Shown here piece by piece: positions 47,008 through 55,897 of a stretch of 64,000 nt of DNA. Position 1 is the stretch's first letter, and each line of letters begins with the position of its first letter. The notes under the pieces were generated by a model. The model saw only the letters and a list, made by a program, of their open reading frames with translations. It was not told where the DNA came from and searched no databases. Made by a program: the position numbers and the translations under genes. This stretch comes from Paenibacillus sp. FJAT-26967 (GTDB lineage: Bacteria > Bacillota > Bacilli > Paenibacillales > NBRC-103111): positions 186,001 to 250,000 of the forward strand of contig NZ_LMXH01000004.1 in the NCBI RefSeq assembly GCF_001541095.1, in the 5' to 3' direction.

Positions 47008-48888
47008 ATGCCTATTGATGGAAAATACATACGCAAGTATTGGAAGCCGTTCAGTGTAGCGGTCGCATTCTTGACGCTTGAGGCACTGTGCGACCTGATG
47101 CTTCCGACTCTGATGGCCCACATTATTGACGTGGGTGTCGCTGAGCGGAGGATGGACTATGTGTGGAAAATCGGCGGCCTGATGCTGCTCATTACTGCGC
47201 TTGGAGCCGCATCGGCGTCTATCCGTAATGTCGTATCCAGTCACGTGTCGCAGAATTTCGGCGCGGAGCTGAGATCCGATCTGTTCCGCAAGATCCAGTC
47301 GCTCTCCTTTGCGGATATCGACAAATTCGACCGGGCTTCGCTGGTAACCAGGCTGACTAATGATGTCACGCAGGTTCAGATGTTTGTGAACGGGCTCATG
47401 AGAGTGTTCGTCAAAGCCCCGCTGATCTGTATCGGCAGCCTCATTATGGCCTCCCGGCTCAATCCGCCGCTGGCTGTTATTCTCGTCGTCGTTGTTCCCG
47501 TGGTCGCCCTGCTGATCGCACTTAATATGAAAATCGGGTTCCCGTACTTTATTAAAGTCCAGCATGCGCTGGACAAGGTCAACGGCTTGATGCGGGAATA
47601 TTTATCCGGGGTCCGGGTGGTCAAGGCATTCAACCGCTTTGATTACGAGGTGGATAAGTTCGGTGCAGCCAACGCGGAATACAAGAACCGTTCTGTGACC
47701 GCAATGCGGGTCATGTCCGTTTTTAACCCGGGTATTATACTGACTGTGAACTTCGGAATTGTCGCCGTACTCTGGCTGGGAGGCCTCCGGGTGGACCAGA
47801 ACCAGATGCAGGCGGGAGATATTATCGCCTTCGTTAATTATATGACACAAATTTTGTTCTCTTTGATGCTGATCTCGATGGTGTTCAATATGTTTGTGCG
47901 TGCCAGAGCTTCAGCCGGCAGGATTGCCGAAGTATTTTCCCAGGGGAATTCAGTGGAATTGGAAGAAATCCATGTTCATTCTGGCAAAATAGATAGCGGC
48001 GCAGGGACAACTGCCGCCAAGAACGGCAGCACTCAAGAAGCTGCTATCCAGACACGAGGCTCAGAACCGGCTGCCGGAAGCGTACGGCACCTTGGAGCCG
48101 CCCCGGGTTCTGCCCAACTGCACGAAGATGCAGAACCTGCGGCGGGAGGCAGGGTCGACTTCGAGAACGTCACGTTCGCTTATGAGGGATCGTCCGGCGA
48201 TCCCGTCTTGAAGAACATTACGTTCTCGTGCCTGCCCGGGGAGACGGTCGGCATCATCGGCTCGACCGGTTCGGGCAAGAGCACGCTGGTCAGTCTCATC
48301 CCGCGCTTTTATGACGCTGCTTCGGGCTGTGTCAAAGTGGGGGGAGTGGACGTCACGCTGCTGGACCCGCAGGAGTTGCGGGAGAGAATAGCGGTCGTTC
48401 CCCAGAAAACGGTCTTGTTCACGGGAACGGTGGCGGACAACCTCCGCTGGGGCAAGGAAGACGCCACTGCGGCGGAGATAGAGCAGGCCGCGAGGATGGC
48501 CGAGGCGCACGGGTTTATCGACGCTTCCCCGGAAGGTTACGAGACGAGGCTCGGACAGGGCGGGGTCAATTTCTCCGGCGGGCAGAAGCAGCGGCTGTCG
48601 ATTGCAAGGGCTATTGTGCGCAAGCCGGATATCCTGATTCTGGATGACTGCACCAGTGCCGTGGATGCTGCGACAGAAGCCAGAATCAAGGCATCCCTCA
48701 AGCAGTATGCACAGGGGCTTACCTGCCTGCTGATTGCCCAGCGAATCACTTCCGTTATGGATGCGGACAAGATCATTGTGCTGGATGACGGCGTAATTGT
48801 AGGCATGGGCAAGCATGATGAACTGCTGGCGGGCAGCAGGGTGTATCAAGAAATCTTCCGGTCTCAAATGGGAAAGGAGGCAGATTAG
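47008..48888 (+). CDS. ABC exporter half-transporter 1 (degenerate ATPase site)
   Basis: A 626-residue half transporter: six-helix type I exporter domain (about 20-310), a disordered linker of about 70 residues rich in Ala/Gly/Ser, and a nucleotide-binding domain (about 385-620). Walker A GSTGSGKST and signature NFSGGQKQRLSIARA are intact. Walker B is LILDDCTSAVD with Asp replacing the catalytic Glu, and the switch His is Gln in LIAQRIT. This is the pattern of the non-catalytic site in heterodimeric exporters such as BmrCD and TM287/288. It pairs with the next gene. The start at 47008 follows a weak GGTGTGGGA box. Confidence 0.9.
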   Translation: MPIDGKYIRKYWKPFSVAVAFLTLEALCDLMLPTLMAHIIDVGVAERRMDYVWKIGGLMLLITALGAASASIRNVVSSHVSQNFGAELRSDLFRKIQSLSFADIDKFDRASLVTRLTNDVTQVQMFVNGLMRVFVKAPLICIGSLIMASRLNPPLAVILVVVVPVVALLIALNMKIGFPYFIKVQHALDKVNGLMREYLSGVRVVKAFNRFDYEVDKFGAANAEYKNRSVTAMRVMSVFNPGIILTVNFGIVAVLWLGGLRVDQNQMQAGDIIAFVNYMTQILFSLMLISMVFNMFVRARASAGRIAEVFSQGNSVELEEIHVHSGKIDSGAGTTAAKNGSTQEAAIQTRGSEPAAGSVRHLGAAPGSAQLHEDAEPAAGGRVDFENVTFAYEGSSGDPVLKNITFSCLPGETVGIIGSTGSGKSTLVSLIPRFYDAASGCVKVGGVDVTLLDPQELRERIAVVPQKTVLFTGTVADNLRWGKEDATAAEIEQAARMAEAHGFIDASPEGYETRLGQGGVNFSGGQKQRLSIARAIVRKPDILILDDCTSAVDAATEARIKASLKQYAQGLTCLLIAQRITSVMDADKIIVLDDGVIVGMGKHDELLAGSRVYQEIFRSQMGKEAD

Positions 48889-48889
48889 C

Positions 48890-50830
48890 ATGTCCGGTTC
48901 CAAGGAAAACTCCGTAAGAGGCCCGGTGAATCCCTCTGCCGGGCATCCGGGCAGTTCAGAGCATCCGGGAAACCCAGGCGCTTCGAACACTCCAGGCAGT
49001 CCTCCCGGCAGTGCGGGCCGCCCCGGTTTAGGACACGGGGGCATGAGGGGCAAAGGCCCGGTCGTGAAACCCAAAAATTTTAAAGCAACGCTGCGCAGGC
49101 TCTGGGCGTACTTCGGCAAAGAACGCAAGCTGCTGACGCTGATCACGCTCTTTATCCTGGCAGGCTCCGGATTAACTCTGGTCGGGCCCTATCTGATCGG
49201 GTCCGCGGTAGATGCCATGTCCGGTTCAGACGGTACGGTAGACTTCGGCCTGCTTGAGATTCTGGTCATCGTGCTGGCTGCCGCTTATGCGGCCGATGCC
49301 GTACTCACCTTCCTCCAGGGCTGGCTCATGGCTGGGGTGTCGCAGCGGATTGTGATGCGTCTGCGCGGAGCGCTTTTTGAGAAACTGCAGAAGCTCCCGG
49401 TTTCGTATTTCGATACCCGGCCTCATGGGGAAGTGATGAGCAGACTGTCCAATGATATTGATAATGTCAGCAGCACAATCTCGCAGTCCACGACTCAATT
49501 AATGAGCGGGGTCATTACGATAATCGGCTCTCTTGTGATGATGCTCGTGCTGAGTCCGTTGCTGACGCTCGCCAGTCTGATTACGGTGCCGATCTTGTTT
49601 GTGCTGACGCGTACCATTACGAAGAAAACCAGCGTGCTGTTCAGACAGCAGCAGGTTGAGCTCGGCAAACTGAACGGGCATATCGAAGAAACGATTTCCG
49701 GCTTGCAGGTGGTCAAGGCGTTCAACCATGAGGAGAAAGCGATTGCCGAGTTTGAGGAAGTGAATGGGAAGCTGCGCGAGGTTGGGCTCAAGGCGCAGAT
49801 CCGCTCGGGTTTTCTGATGCCCTTACTTAACGTCATTAACAACATCGGGTTCGTTGCGGTTGCACTCGTAGGCGGGCTGCTGGCAGTCCGCGGGGAAATC
49901 GGGGTTGGAGTCATAGCCAGCTTCCTCAGTTATTCCCGTCAGTTCGTGCGGCCTTTGAATGATTTGGCTAATATTTTCAACATTCTGCAGTCTGGTGTAG
50001 CCGGAGCCGAACGTGTCTTTGAAGTGCTTGACGAGCGTGAGGAGCAGGAAGACAAGGCTGGAGCTGTGGAACTGAACAATTCGAGGGGGCACGTGGTTTT
50101 TGAAAATGTCAGCTTCGGCTATCGTCCGGACGTTCCGATCCTGCGGAATATCAGCTTCGATTCGGCGCCAGGAAGCAGCACCGCGCTTGTGGGACCGACT
50201 GGAGCGGGTAAAACGACGATCGTCAACCTGCTGACCCGGTTCTACGATGTGACCGGGGGCCGCATCCTGATTGACGGCCGCGATATCAGGGAATACACCC
50301 GCGACAGTCTGCGCAGGACGTTCGGAATTGTTCTGCAGGATACGTACTTGTTCTCCGGGACGATCAAGGAGAACATCAAGTACGGCAGACCCGGGGCCTC
50401 TGATGCGGAAGTGGAAGCGGCTGCGGCTATGGCCAACGCAGATGTGTTCATCAACCGGCTGCCTGCCAAGTACGAGACAATGCTGGCTGAGAACGGCGGC
50501 AACCTGAGTCAGGGGCAGAGGCAGCTGTTGGCAATAGCACGGGCCATTCTGGCCAAGCCGTCGATCCTGATCCTCGATGAGGCGACCAGCAGCATCGATA
50601 CCCGCACAGAGCTTCACATCCAGGATGCGCTGCTTAAGCTGATGGAGGGGCGGACAAGCTTTGTAATCGCGCATCGGCTGAATACGATCCGGGATGCGGA
50701 CACGATCATGGTGATCGACAAAGGCCAGATCGTAGAGAAGGGTGCGCATGACCCGCTTATACAGGAGCAGGGAACGTATTACCGGATGTTCTATAACCAG
50801 TTCAAGAACGTGGATATGGCGGCGGAATAG
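48890..50830 (+). CDS. ABC exporter half-transporter 2 (catalytic subunit)
   Basis: About 646 residues: an unusual Pro/Gly-rich N-terminal leader of about 60 residues, the six-helix exporter domain (about 80-370), and a canonical nucleotide-binding domain with GPTGAGKTT, NLSQGQRQLLAIARA, LILDEATSSID and the switch His in IAHRLN. The start at ATG 48890 follows AAGGAGG and lies one base after the preceding stop codon, so the two subunits are co-translated. The complex should export drugs or lipids; substrate unknown. Confidence 0.9.
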   Translation: MSGSKENSVRGPVNPSAGHPGSSEHPGNPGASNTPGSPPGSAGRPGLGHGGMRGKGPVVKPKNFKATLRRLWAYFGKERKLLTLITLFILAGSGLTLVGPYLIGSAVDAMSGSDGTVDFGLLEILVIVLAAAYAADAVLTFLQGWLMAGVSQRIVMRLRGALFEKLQKLPVSYFDTRPHGEVMSRLSNDIDNVSSTISQSTTQLMSGVITIIGSLVMMLVLSPLLTLASLITVPILFVLTRTITKKTSVLFRQQQVELGKLNGHIEETISGLQVVKAFNHEEKAIAEFEEVNGKLREVGLKAQIRSGFLMPLLNVINNIGFVAVALVGGLLAVRGEIGVGVIASFLSYSRQFVRPLNDLANIFNILQSGVAGAERVFEVLDEREEQEDKAGAVELNNSRGHVVFENVSFGYRPDVPILRNISFDSAPGSSTALVGPTGAGKTTIVNLLTRFYDVTGGRILIDGRDIREYTRDSLRRTFGIVLQDTYLFSGTIKENIKYGRPGASDAEVEAAAAMANADVFINRLPAKYETMLAENGGNLSQGQRQLLAIARAILAKPSILILDEATSSIDTRTELHIQDALLKLMEGRTSFVIAHRLNTIRDADTIMVIDKGQIVEKGAHDPLIQEQGTYYRMFYNQFKNVDMAAE

Positions 50831-50845
50831 GTATACACGAAAACA

Positions 50846-50909
50846 CGCACGCAATAAAAGCTCTTCCGCGCGTCGCTATGATGCGGGACCGGGAGAGCTT
50901 TTATTGCGT
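50846..50909 (+). terminator. Long hairpin after the ABC exporter
   Basis: A perfect 16-bp inverted repeat, ACGCAATAAAAGCTCT (50848-50863) with its complement at 50893-50908. A/T-rich on the inside and no long T-tail outside, but placed exactly at the end of the operon. Confidence 0.65.
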
Positions 50910-51072
50910 ATAGAACTTGCTGCCGGATGCAATGATTCGGCACAGGCATCGCGGGCACCCATTGATGAGGTTGGGTTAAGGCGATCCCACATGCTATAAT
51001 ACTGCAAAGAACGCACGTTCGCTGCACTAGAGCCGCGCTGCGTGCGATAACCGAATTCCGGCAGGTGAGGGT

Positions 51073-53580
51073 ATGTCTGATCTTATTAAAATCTCAGTAA
51101 GAGCTTTAGTGGAATATGCCTATCGCAGCGGCAGTATAGAAACGGGCTTCCGGACCGCCACCGCGCTGACGGAAGGAACGAAGGCTCACCAGAAAGTACA
51201 GCAGACTTACGGAGAGCAGGACCAGAAGGAAGTTTTTCTGCAAATGGAAATTCCTTATGGAGAAATGGTATTTGTCCTGGAGGGCAGATGCGACGGCCTG
51301 CTTTTCGACGGGAATGAGATCACCATAGATGAAATTAAATCATCGGCAGGCGACCCTCATTTGATTGAGGAGAACCGGTATCCCGTCCACTGGGCGCAGG
51401 CATACTGCTACGCTTACATGTATGCCAGTCAGGAGGGGCTTGGACAGATGCGTGTCCAGTTATCCTATGTGCAGGTGGGGACCGATGAGAAACAGCAGTA
51501 TGTCCGGGTCCTGTCTCTTGAAGAACTGGAAGCTGCGGTGCTGGAAGCTGTCAGGCGTTATGCGCCGTATGCGGACATGCAGCTTCGCAACCGCAGGAAG
51601 AGAGACCTCAGCATTAAGGAGCTGGCATTTCCTTATAAGACCTACCGGGAAGGCCAGCGTAAGTTCGCCGGCGCAGTCTATCAGACCATTGCCGAGGAAC
51701 GGAAGTTATTTGCCAATGCCCCGACAGGAACAGGCAAGACGATCTCGACGCTGTTTCCTTCCGTCAAGGCGATCGGTGAAGGGCTTCTGCAGCGGATCTT
51801 CTACCTGACGGCCAAGACGCTGACAAGAACGGCCGCTGAGGATGCTTTCGCTCTTATGAACGCCCAGGGGCTTCAGATGAAAGTCGTCACCCTGACGGCC
51901 AAGGACAAGATCTGCTTCCGTGAGGAAGGACTGTGCAGTCAAGAATCGTGTGAGTTTGCCGAGGGGTATTACGATCGGGTCAACGGGGCTATTCTGGATA
52001 TGCTGAAGCATGAGACACAGATGAACCGTACCGTGATTGAGACATACGCCCGCAAGCACAAGGTGTGTCCGTTTGAATTCTCTCTGGATGCGGCTTACGC
52101 GGCCGATGCCGTTATTTGCGATTATAATTATATTTTTGACCCGAAGGTGTTTCTGAAAAGAATGCCGGAGGAGCTCAAAAAGCAGACGGTGCTGCTGATT
52201 GATGAAGCGCACAATCTGGTCGACCGGGGCCGCGAGATGTTCTCGGCCGAGCTTACCAAAGCTCCGTTCCTGCAGCTGCGCAGAGAGTTCAAGGAAAGGA
52301 GCCCGGGTGTGTCCGGTGCGGCGAAGGCGGTGAATGACTATTTCATCGCCTTCCGCAAAGCCTGCGGCGAGCAGCGCAGCGCCGTGCTGAAGGAGCTGCC
52401 GCAGGAGCTTCTGCCGCTCCTGGAAGCTTTTGTCCAGCATGCGGAAAGAGAGCTCGCCGCGCCCTCAGGAGCCGGTGATGCAGAGCTTCTGCTGGACATG
52501 TTCTTCACCGCACAGAGGTTTCTGCGCACAGCCAAGTACTATGACGACAAGTTCGTCACCTTGGCGGAGCTGCAGAAGAACGACGTGCGGCTCAAGCTGA
52601 TGTGCCTGGATCCTTCGCTGCTGCTGGCTCATATGGGCAGAGGCTTCCGCTCGCATATTTACTTCTCCGCCACGCTTGCCCCATTCTCGTATTATATGGA
52701 TATGCTGGGGGGCGGAGAAGACGATTACACCATCGCGATTCCGTGGCCGTTCCGGCAGGAGCAGCTCGACGTCTGGATCGAGCCGCTGTCCACCCGCTAC
52801 AAGGATCGTGAGAAGTCCCTGGAACCGATCGTCGGGATGCTGAACAGGCTGCTTCGCGACAAGCCTGGTAATTACCTGATTTTCTTTCCCTCCTACGATT
52901 ACATGAGGGAGGTGGCGGCGCTGTTCAGCAGCCCTTATGCCGAAGCTGTCCGGCATGAAGAAGGCAGCGTCCGGCTAGAAGCGTCGCTGCCGGATAAATT
53001 GGGCAATGCGCCCGGGGACCGGGACGAAGCTCCTTCTGAAACGGAGCCCTCCGGCGCGTCTCTTCCGCATCTGAGTGAAGAGGCGGAACCGCGGGATACC
53101 GAGGCTCCGCTCCAGGAGGAGGGCGGCAGCCGGAGCCAGCTCCTCCGGCTTGCTCCGGATCTGGACATGCTCGTTCAGGAGCCGTTTATGTCCGAAGAGA
53201 TGAGAGAGAGCTTCCTGTCTGCTTTTCAGGAAGACTCTCCCCGCACCTTGATCGGCTTTGCTGTGATGGGCGGGATTTTCTCCGAAGGAATTGATCTTCG
53301 GGGAGAACGTTTAACGGGGGTAGTAGTGGTCGGCGTCGGCCTGCCTCAGATCGGACCGGAGCGGGATAGGATCAAGGAGCATTTTGACCTCGAAGGCCGC
53401 AGCGGTTTTGATTATGCATATGTATTCCCGGGAATGAACAAAGTGATGCAGGCAGGCGGGCGGCTGATTAGGACGGAGAACGACTACGGTACGCTCGTGC
53501 TGGTGGATGACCGCTTCTTACAGAAGCGTTATCAGGCTCTTCTGCCCCCGGAATGGCGGCATTTTACCGTTCATTATTAG
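51073..53580 (+). CDS. PD-(D/E)XK nuclease-DinG/XPD-like helicase fusion
   Basis: An 835-residue enzyme. Residues about 1-180 form a RecB/Cas4-like nuclease domain (GRCDGLLFDGN, ITIDEIKSS, HWAQAYCYAYMYA). An iron-sulphur superfamily 2 helicase follows: Walker A APTGTGKT (about residue 215), four cysteines (C281, C288, C293, C332) as candidate 4Fe-4S ligands, DEAH box LLIDEAHN (about 374), and C-terminal helicase motifs FSATLAPF, GGIFSEGIDLRGE and QAGGRLIRTEND. An acidic Pro/Glu/Ser-rich insert of about 60 residues (about 640-700) interrupts the second helicase lobe. It probably processes DNA repair or replication intermediates. GTGAGGG precedes the ATG. Confidence 0.85.
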   Translation: MSDLIKISVRALVEYAYRSGSIETGFRTATALTEGTKAHQKVQQTYGEQDQKEVFLQMEIPYGEMVFVLEGRCDGLLFDGNEITIDEIKSSAGDPHLIEENRYPVHWAQAYCYAYMYASQEGLGQMRVQLSYVQVGTDEKQQYVRVLSLEELEAAVLEAVRRYAPYADMQLRNRRKRDLSIKELAFPYKTYREGQRKFAGAVYQTIAEERKLFANAPTGTGKTISTLFPSVKAIGEGLLQRIFYLTAKTLTRTAAEDAFALMNAQGLQMKVVTLTAKDKICFREEGLCSQESCEFAEGYYDRVNGAILDMLKHETQMNRTVIETYARKHKVCPFEFSLDAAYAADAVICDYNYIFDPKVFLKRMPEELKKQTVLLIDEAHNLVDRGREMFSAELTKAPFLQLRREFKERSPGVSGAAKAVNDYFIAFRKACGEQRSAVLKELPQELLPLLEAFVQHAERELAAPSGAGDAELLLDMFFTAQRFLRTAKYYDDKFVTLAELQKNDVRLKLMCLDPSLLLAHMGRGFRSHIYFSATLAPFSYYMDMLGGGEDDYTIAIPWPFRQEQLDVWIEPLSTRYKDREKSLEPIVGMLNRLLRDKPGNYLIFFPSYDYMREVAALFSSPYAEAVRHEEGSVRLEASLPDKLGNAPGDRDEAPSETEPSGASLPHLSEEAEPRDTEAPLQEEGGSRSQLLRLAPDLDMLVQEPFMSEEMRESFLSAFQEDSPRTLIGFAVMGGIFSEGIDLRGERLTGVVVVGVGLPQIGPERDRIKEHFDLEGRSGFDYAYVFPGMNKVMQAGGRLIRTENDYGTLVLVDDRFLQKRYQALLPPEWRHFTVHY

Positions 53581-53639
53581 AAGAGTGTGTTATCAAAATT
53601 CAGCAGCCCTTGGAGCAGCGGCTGTTTGTCTGTCCGGCC

Positions 53640-54101
53640 TTATTCCTGTTCGAATTTTTGCTGATGAAGCTGCTTCATTTTCTTGTAATCTTCATCGGTT
53701 TTAGCGATTTCCCATTTTGCTTTAAAGATCGCAGCGGCTTCAGCCTTCACTTCATCATTCTGATAAGGCAGAATCGAGCCGTCCTTCTTCGAATATTTGC
53801 GTCCGCCCTTGTGATTGGCATAGCGTCTTGCGCGCGTATAGCCCATCTGCAGAAACTTTCTAGCCATATCCATGCCGATAAAGTCGCCTTCTTTCTTATA
53901 ATTAAGAAATAGCTCATAAATCTTGTTGGATGATTCTTCGGCAATTGCGGGTGTTTTGAAGCGCCAGTGGGGCAGGATTTCACTTTTATAGGGCTGCACA
54001 AGCAATACTCCCTGCTCACCGCGCCCTACTGTATACAGTTCGGGGTGTTTGCGCAGATCCAGCTGCTCGTAGTCCAGCGAATAATCAAATTTTTTAGCCA
54101 T
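53640..54101 (-). CDS. DUF4385 protein
   Basis: A 153-residue soluble, charged protein matching the DUF4385 family (YTVGRGEQGVLLVQPYKSEI, LPHWRFKTP, DFIGMDMARKFLQMGYTRARRY and a KGGRKY core). Function unknown; often encoded near stress genes. AAAGGAG lies eight bases before the ATG. It converges with the helicase gene. Confidence 0.8.
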   Translation of the reverse strand: MAKKFDYSLDYEQLDLRKHPELYTVGRGEQGVLLVQPYKSEILPHWRFKTPAIAEESSNKIYELFLNYKKEGDFIGMDMARKFLQMGYTRARRYANHKGGRKYSKKDGSILPYQNDEVKAEAAAIFKAKWEIAKTDEDYKKMKQLHQQKFEQE

Positions 54102-54287
54102 GGTGCTGCTCCTTTACGAAGATTGTTTAACAAATTATTACCCGGATAGGCAGGCATTGGGACACAGCTTACGTACATTTTGTATAGAAAAAGCATTAGA
54201 ATTGTCGTTGACGGGATCGCAAGAAGCGGATAGTAATCAGGGCAGGCGCCGGAATCGGGATGGGGCACGGAGAAGGACATTTGAACG

Positions 54288-54336
54288 CAAAAAAAAGGAT
54301 CGTCTCAGGGTTTTCCCTCAGACGATCCTTTTCTTC
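54288..54336. terminator. Bidirectional terminator beside the GlsB-like gene
   Basis: AAGGATCGTCT (54295-54305) pairs with AGACGATCCTT (54320-54330). A-run on the left and T-run on the right; it ends the leftward GlsB-like gene. Confidence 0.85.
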
Positions 54337-54346
54337 ATCCTATACG

Positions 54347-54604
54347 TTACGCTCTTTTACTTCCCATAGAACGAAGGATCAGGCTCACGATAAATACGAG
54401 CACGATACCGCCGATCAAAGCCGGGAAGAAATAGAAACCGCCGACTTCGGGACCCCAGCTGCCAAGCAGCAGGCCGCCAAGCCAAGCACCCAGGAAACCA
54501 GCGATAATGTTACCGATAATGCCGCCTGGGATATCTTTCCCGATAATCATTCCAGCTAACCAACCGATGATACCACCGATAATTAAAGACCATAAGAAAC
54601 TCAT
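54347..54604 (-). CDS. GlsB/YeaQ/YmgE family stress membrane protein
   Basis: An 85-residue protein of three hydrophobic glycine-rich helices (FLWSLIIGGIIGWLAGMIIGKD; GGIIGNIIAGFLGAWLGGLL; FFPALIGGIVLVFIVSLIL). This is the GlsB/YeaQ/YmgE (transglycosylase-associated) family, induced by envelope stress in relatives. Function undefined. The AGGAGG-like box before the ATG at 54604 is AGGTAG, moderately strong. Confidence 0.88.
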   Translation of the reverse strand: MSFLWSLIIGGIIGWLAGMIIGKDIPGGIIGNIIAGFLGAWLGGLLLGSWGPEVGGFYFFPALIGGIVLVFIVSLILRSMGSKRA

Positions 54605-54984
54605 TCTAACTACCTCCTATTGTTCCGATGTTTTTTTGTTGTAACTCGTGGTTGTTTAGTATTAACCTCGATCTTGTTACTTTAATCAGGTTGGAGAAAG
54701 TTACTACAAAAAGATTGTTGCGAGGAAACCTTCTACAGTACGATTTTACAATGTATTATATGAAAGCATTTTTATTTCCAAAAAAATGCATCTCAAAATA
54801 GGAAAATAACTTGCCTTTCACAATTGGCTATGATAAGATGAAATCAATCGAGTATATGTCAACCTGGATTCACTTATTATAAAGGGTTAACATTTGTGCG
54901 ATGGAGCCTTTTATAATATGTGAATTTTTATTTGCTTTAAGAATAAAGAGAACATGTTAAATTTAATTTTTGGAGGTAACACAC
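54605..54984. other. Divergent region between GlsB-like and cold-shock genes
   Basis: AT-rich, no gene. It holds the csp promoter and a leader of about 60 bases before the csp start. Confidence 0.45.
54887..54917 (+). promoter_or_regulatory. Candidate promoter of the cold-shock gene
   Basis: TTAACA (54887-54892) and TATAAT (54912-54917) with a 19-base spacer; the TATAAT is strong. The transcript would have a leader of about 60 bases, usual for cold-shock genes. Confidence 0.5.
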
Positions 54985-55185
54985 ATGCAAACAGGTACAG
55001 TTAAATGGTTCAACGCTGAGAAAGGCTTTGGCTTTATCGAAGTTGAAGGCGGCAACGATGTATTCGTACACTTCTCCGCAATCCAAGGCGAAGGCTTCAA
55101 ATCCCTTGACGAAGGACAACGCGTTGAGTTCAACGTTGTTCAAGGCAACCGTGGACCACAAGCTGAGAACGTTGTAAAACTGTAA
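54985..55185 (+). CDS. Cold-shock protein (CspA family)
   Basis: A 66-residue cold-shock domain protein: [20 protein letters not shown] with both RNP motifs (KGFGFI and DVFVHFSAI). It binds single-stranded nucleic acid and acts as an RNA chaperone. The ATG at 54985 is eight bases after TGGAGG; a TTG at 54970 is not used. A strong hairpin terminator follows. Confidence 0.95.
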   Translation: MQTGTVKWFNAEKGFGFIEVEGGNDVFVHFSAIQGEGFKSLDEGQRVEFNVVQGNRGPQAENVVKL

Positions 55186-55192
55186 TTAGCTA

Positions 55193-55238
55193 AGAGAAGC
55201 TGTTCACAACTTTATGTTGTGAACAGCTTCTTTGTTTT
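55193..55238 (+). terminator. Terminator of the cold-shock gene
   Basis: AGAAGCTGTTCACAAC (55195-55210) pairs perfectly with GTTGTGAACAGCTTCT (55216-55231), followed by TTGTTTT. Confidence 0.93.
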
Positions 55239-55289
55239 ATCCGAGGAAATTTACGGCTAGTCTACAATGGCCGCTTAGATTGATTTTTT

Positions 55290-55327
55290 ACAAAATCCTC
55301 AATCCTGTTCAGGATTGAGGGTTTTAA
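55290..55327. terminator. Terminator of the leftward membrane-protein operon
   Basis: CCTCAATCCTG (55297-55307) pairs with CAGGATTGAGG (55310-55320) with short A and T flanks; placed just after the minus-strand gene that ends at 55355. Confidence 0.7.
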
Positions 55328-55354
55328 ATTTTTGTGCCACCAAGGAACTTTCTC

Positions 55355-55897
55355 TTAAGACTCCGGTGTGAACGTGTACGTATAACTGTCCAATTCCTGG
55401 CTGGAATAGACTTTATCTATTTGTTTCTTCTCATTCGGGTTCAACACGACGTTATCGTATGTCTTTTCATGAATTTTCTTGCCTTCCTTATTCAGGGTAG
55501 TTACCAGCAGCTTGCCTCGGAATGTATAGGAATCGCTGTAGTTTCCTGCATAAATTAGAATATCGGCGGATGTGTCGTCCCAGAAAGCAAAAGTACCCGC
55601 AGCGAGCTTGTTATTCTCCTCAAAGGGTTTTCCTTTTCGCTGGGCATCGTTAGCCCGTTCGTTGTAGTGAAGATCCATCTGAGCGATTGTTTTCTGCTCT
55701 TGGTCATGGATCTCATAAGAAATAACTGCGATTGGAATGGTCGTAATGATGTACAGAAGAAGAGCGGCACCGCCCCCGCTGCGAAGAATCGTTCTTTTGT
55801 CATAACCTCCGATATAGAGGGAAGTGATAGCCAGGAGGATCAGACCGAGTGTAATCAGATGCCACTTGGATGCAAACATATCCAGCACTAAATTCAT
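55355..55897 (-). CDS. Unknown membrane protein with two N-terminal helices
   Basis: A 180-residue protein not recognised. Two hydrophobic helices (about 12-30 and 42-60) are followed by a polar extracytoplasmic part of about 120 residues with beta-rich character (FAFWDDTSADILIYAGNYSD and SYTYTFTPES at the end). Its start overlaps the stop of the upstream gene by four bases (ATGA), so the two are translationally coupled and probably work together. Confidence 0.6.
   Translation of the reverse strand: MNLVLDMFASKWHLITLGLILLAITSLYIGGYDKRTILRSGGGAALLLYIITTIPIAVISYEIHDQEQKTIAQMDLHYNERANDAQRKGKPFEENNKLAAGTFAFWDDTSADILIYAGNYSDSYTFRGKLLVTTLNKEGKKIHEKTYDNVVLNPNEKKQIDKVYSSQELDSYTYTFTPES

Noticed and set aside
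48061-49146. 361-residue open frame antisense to the ABC exporter pair
   Set aside because: Overlaps two genuine subunits and has no start site or domain.
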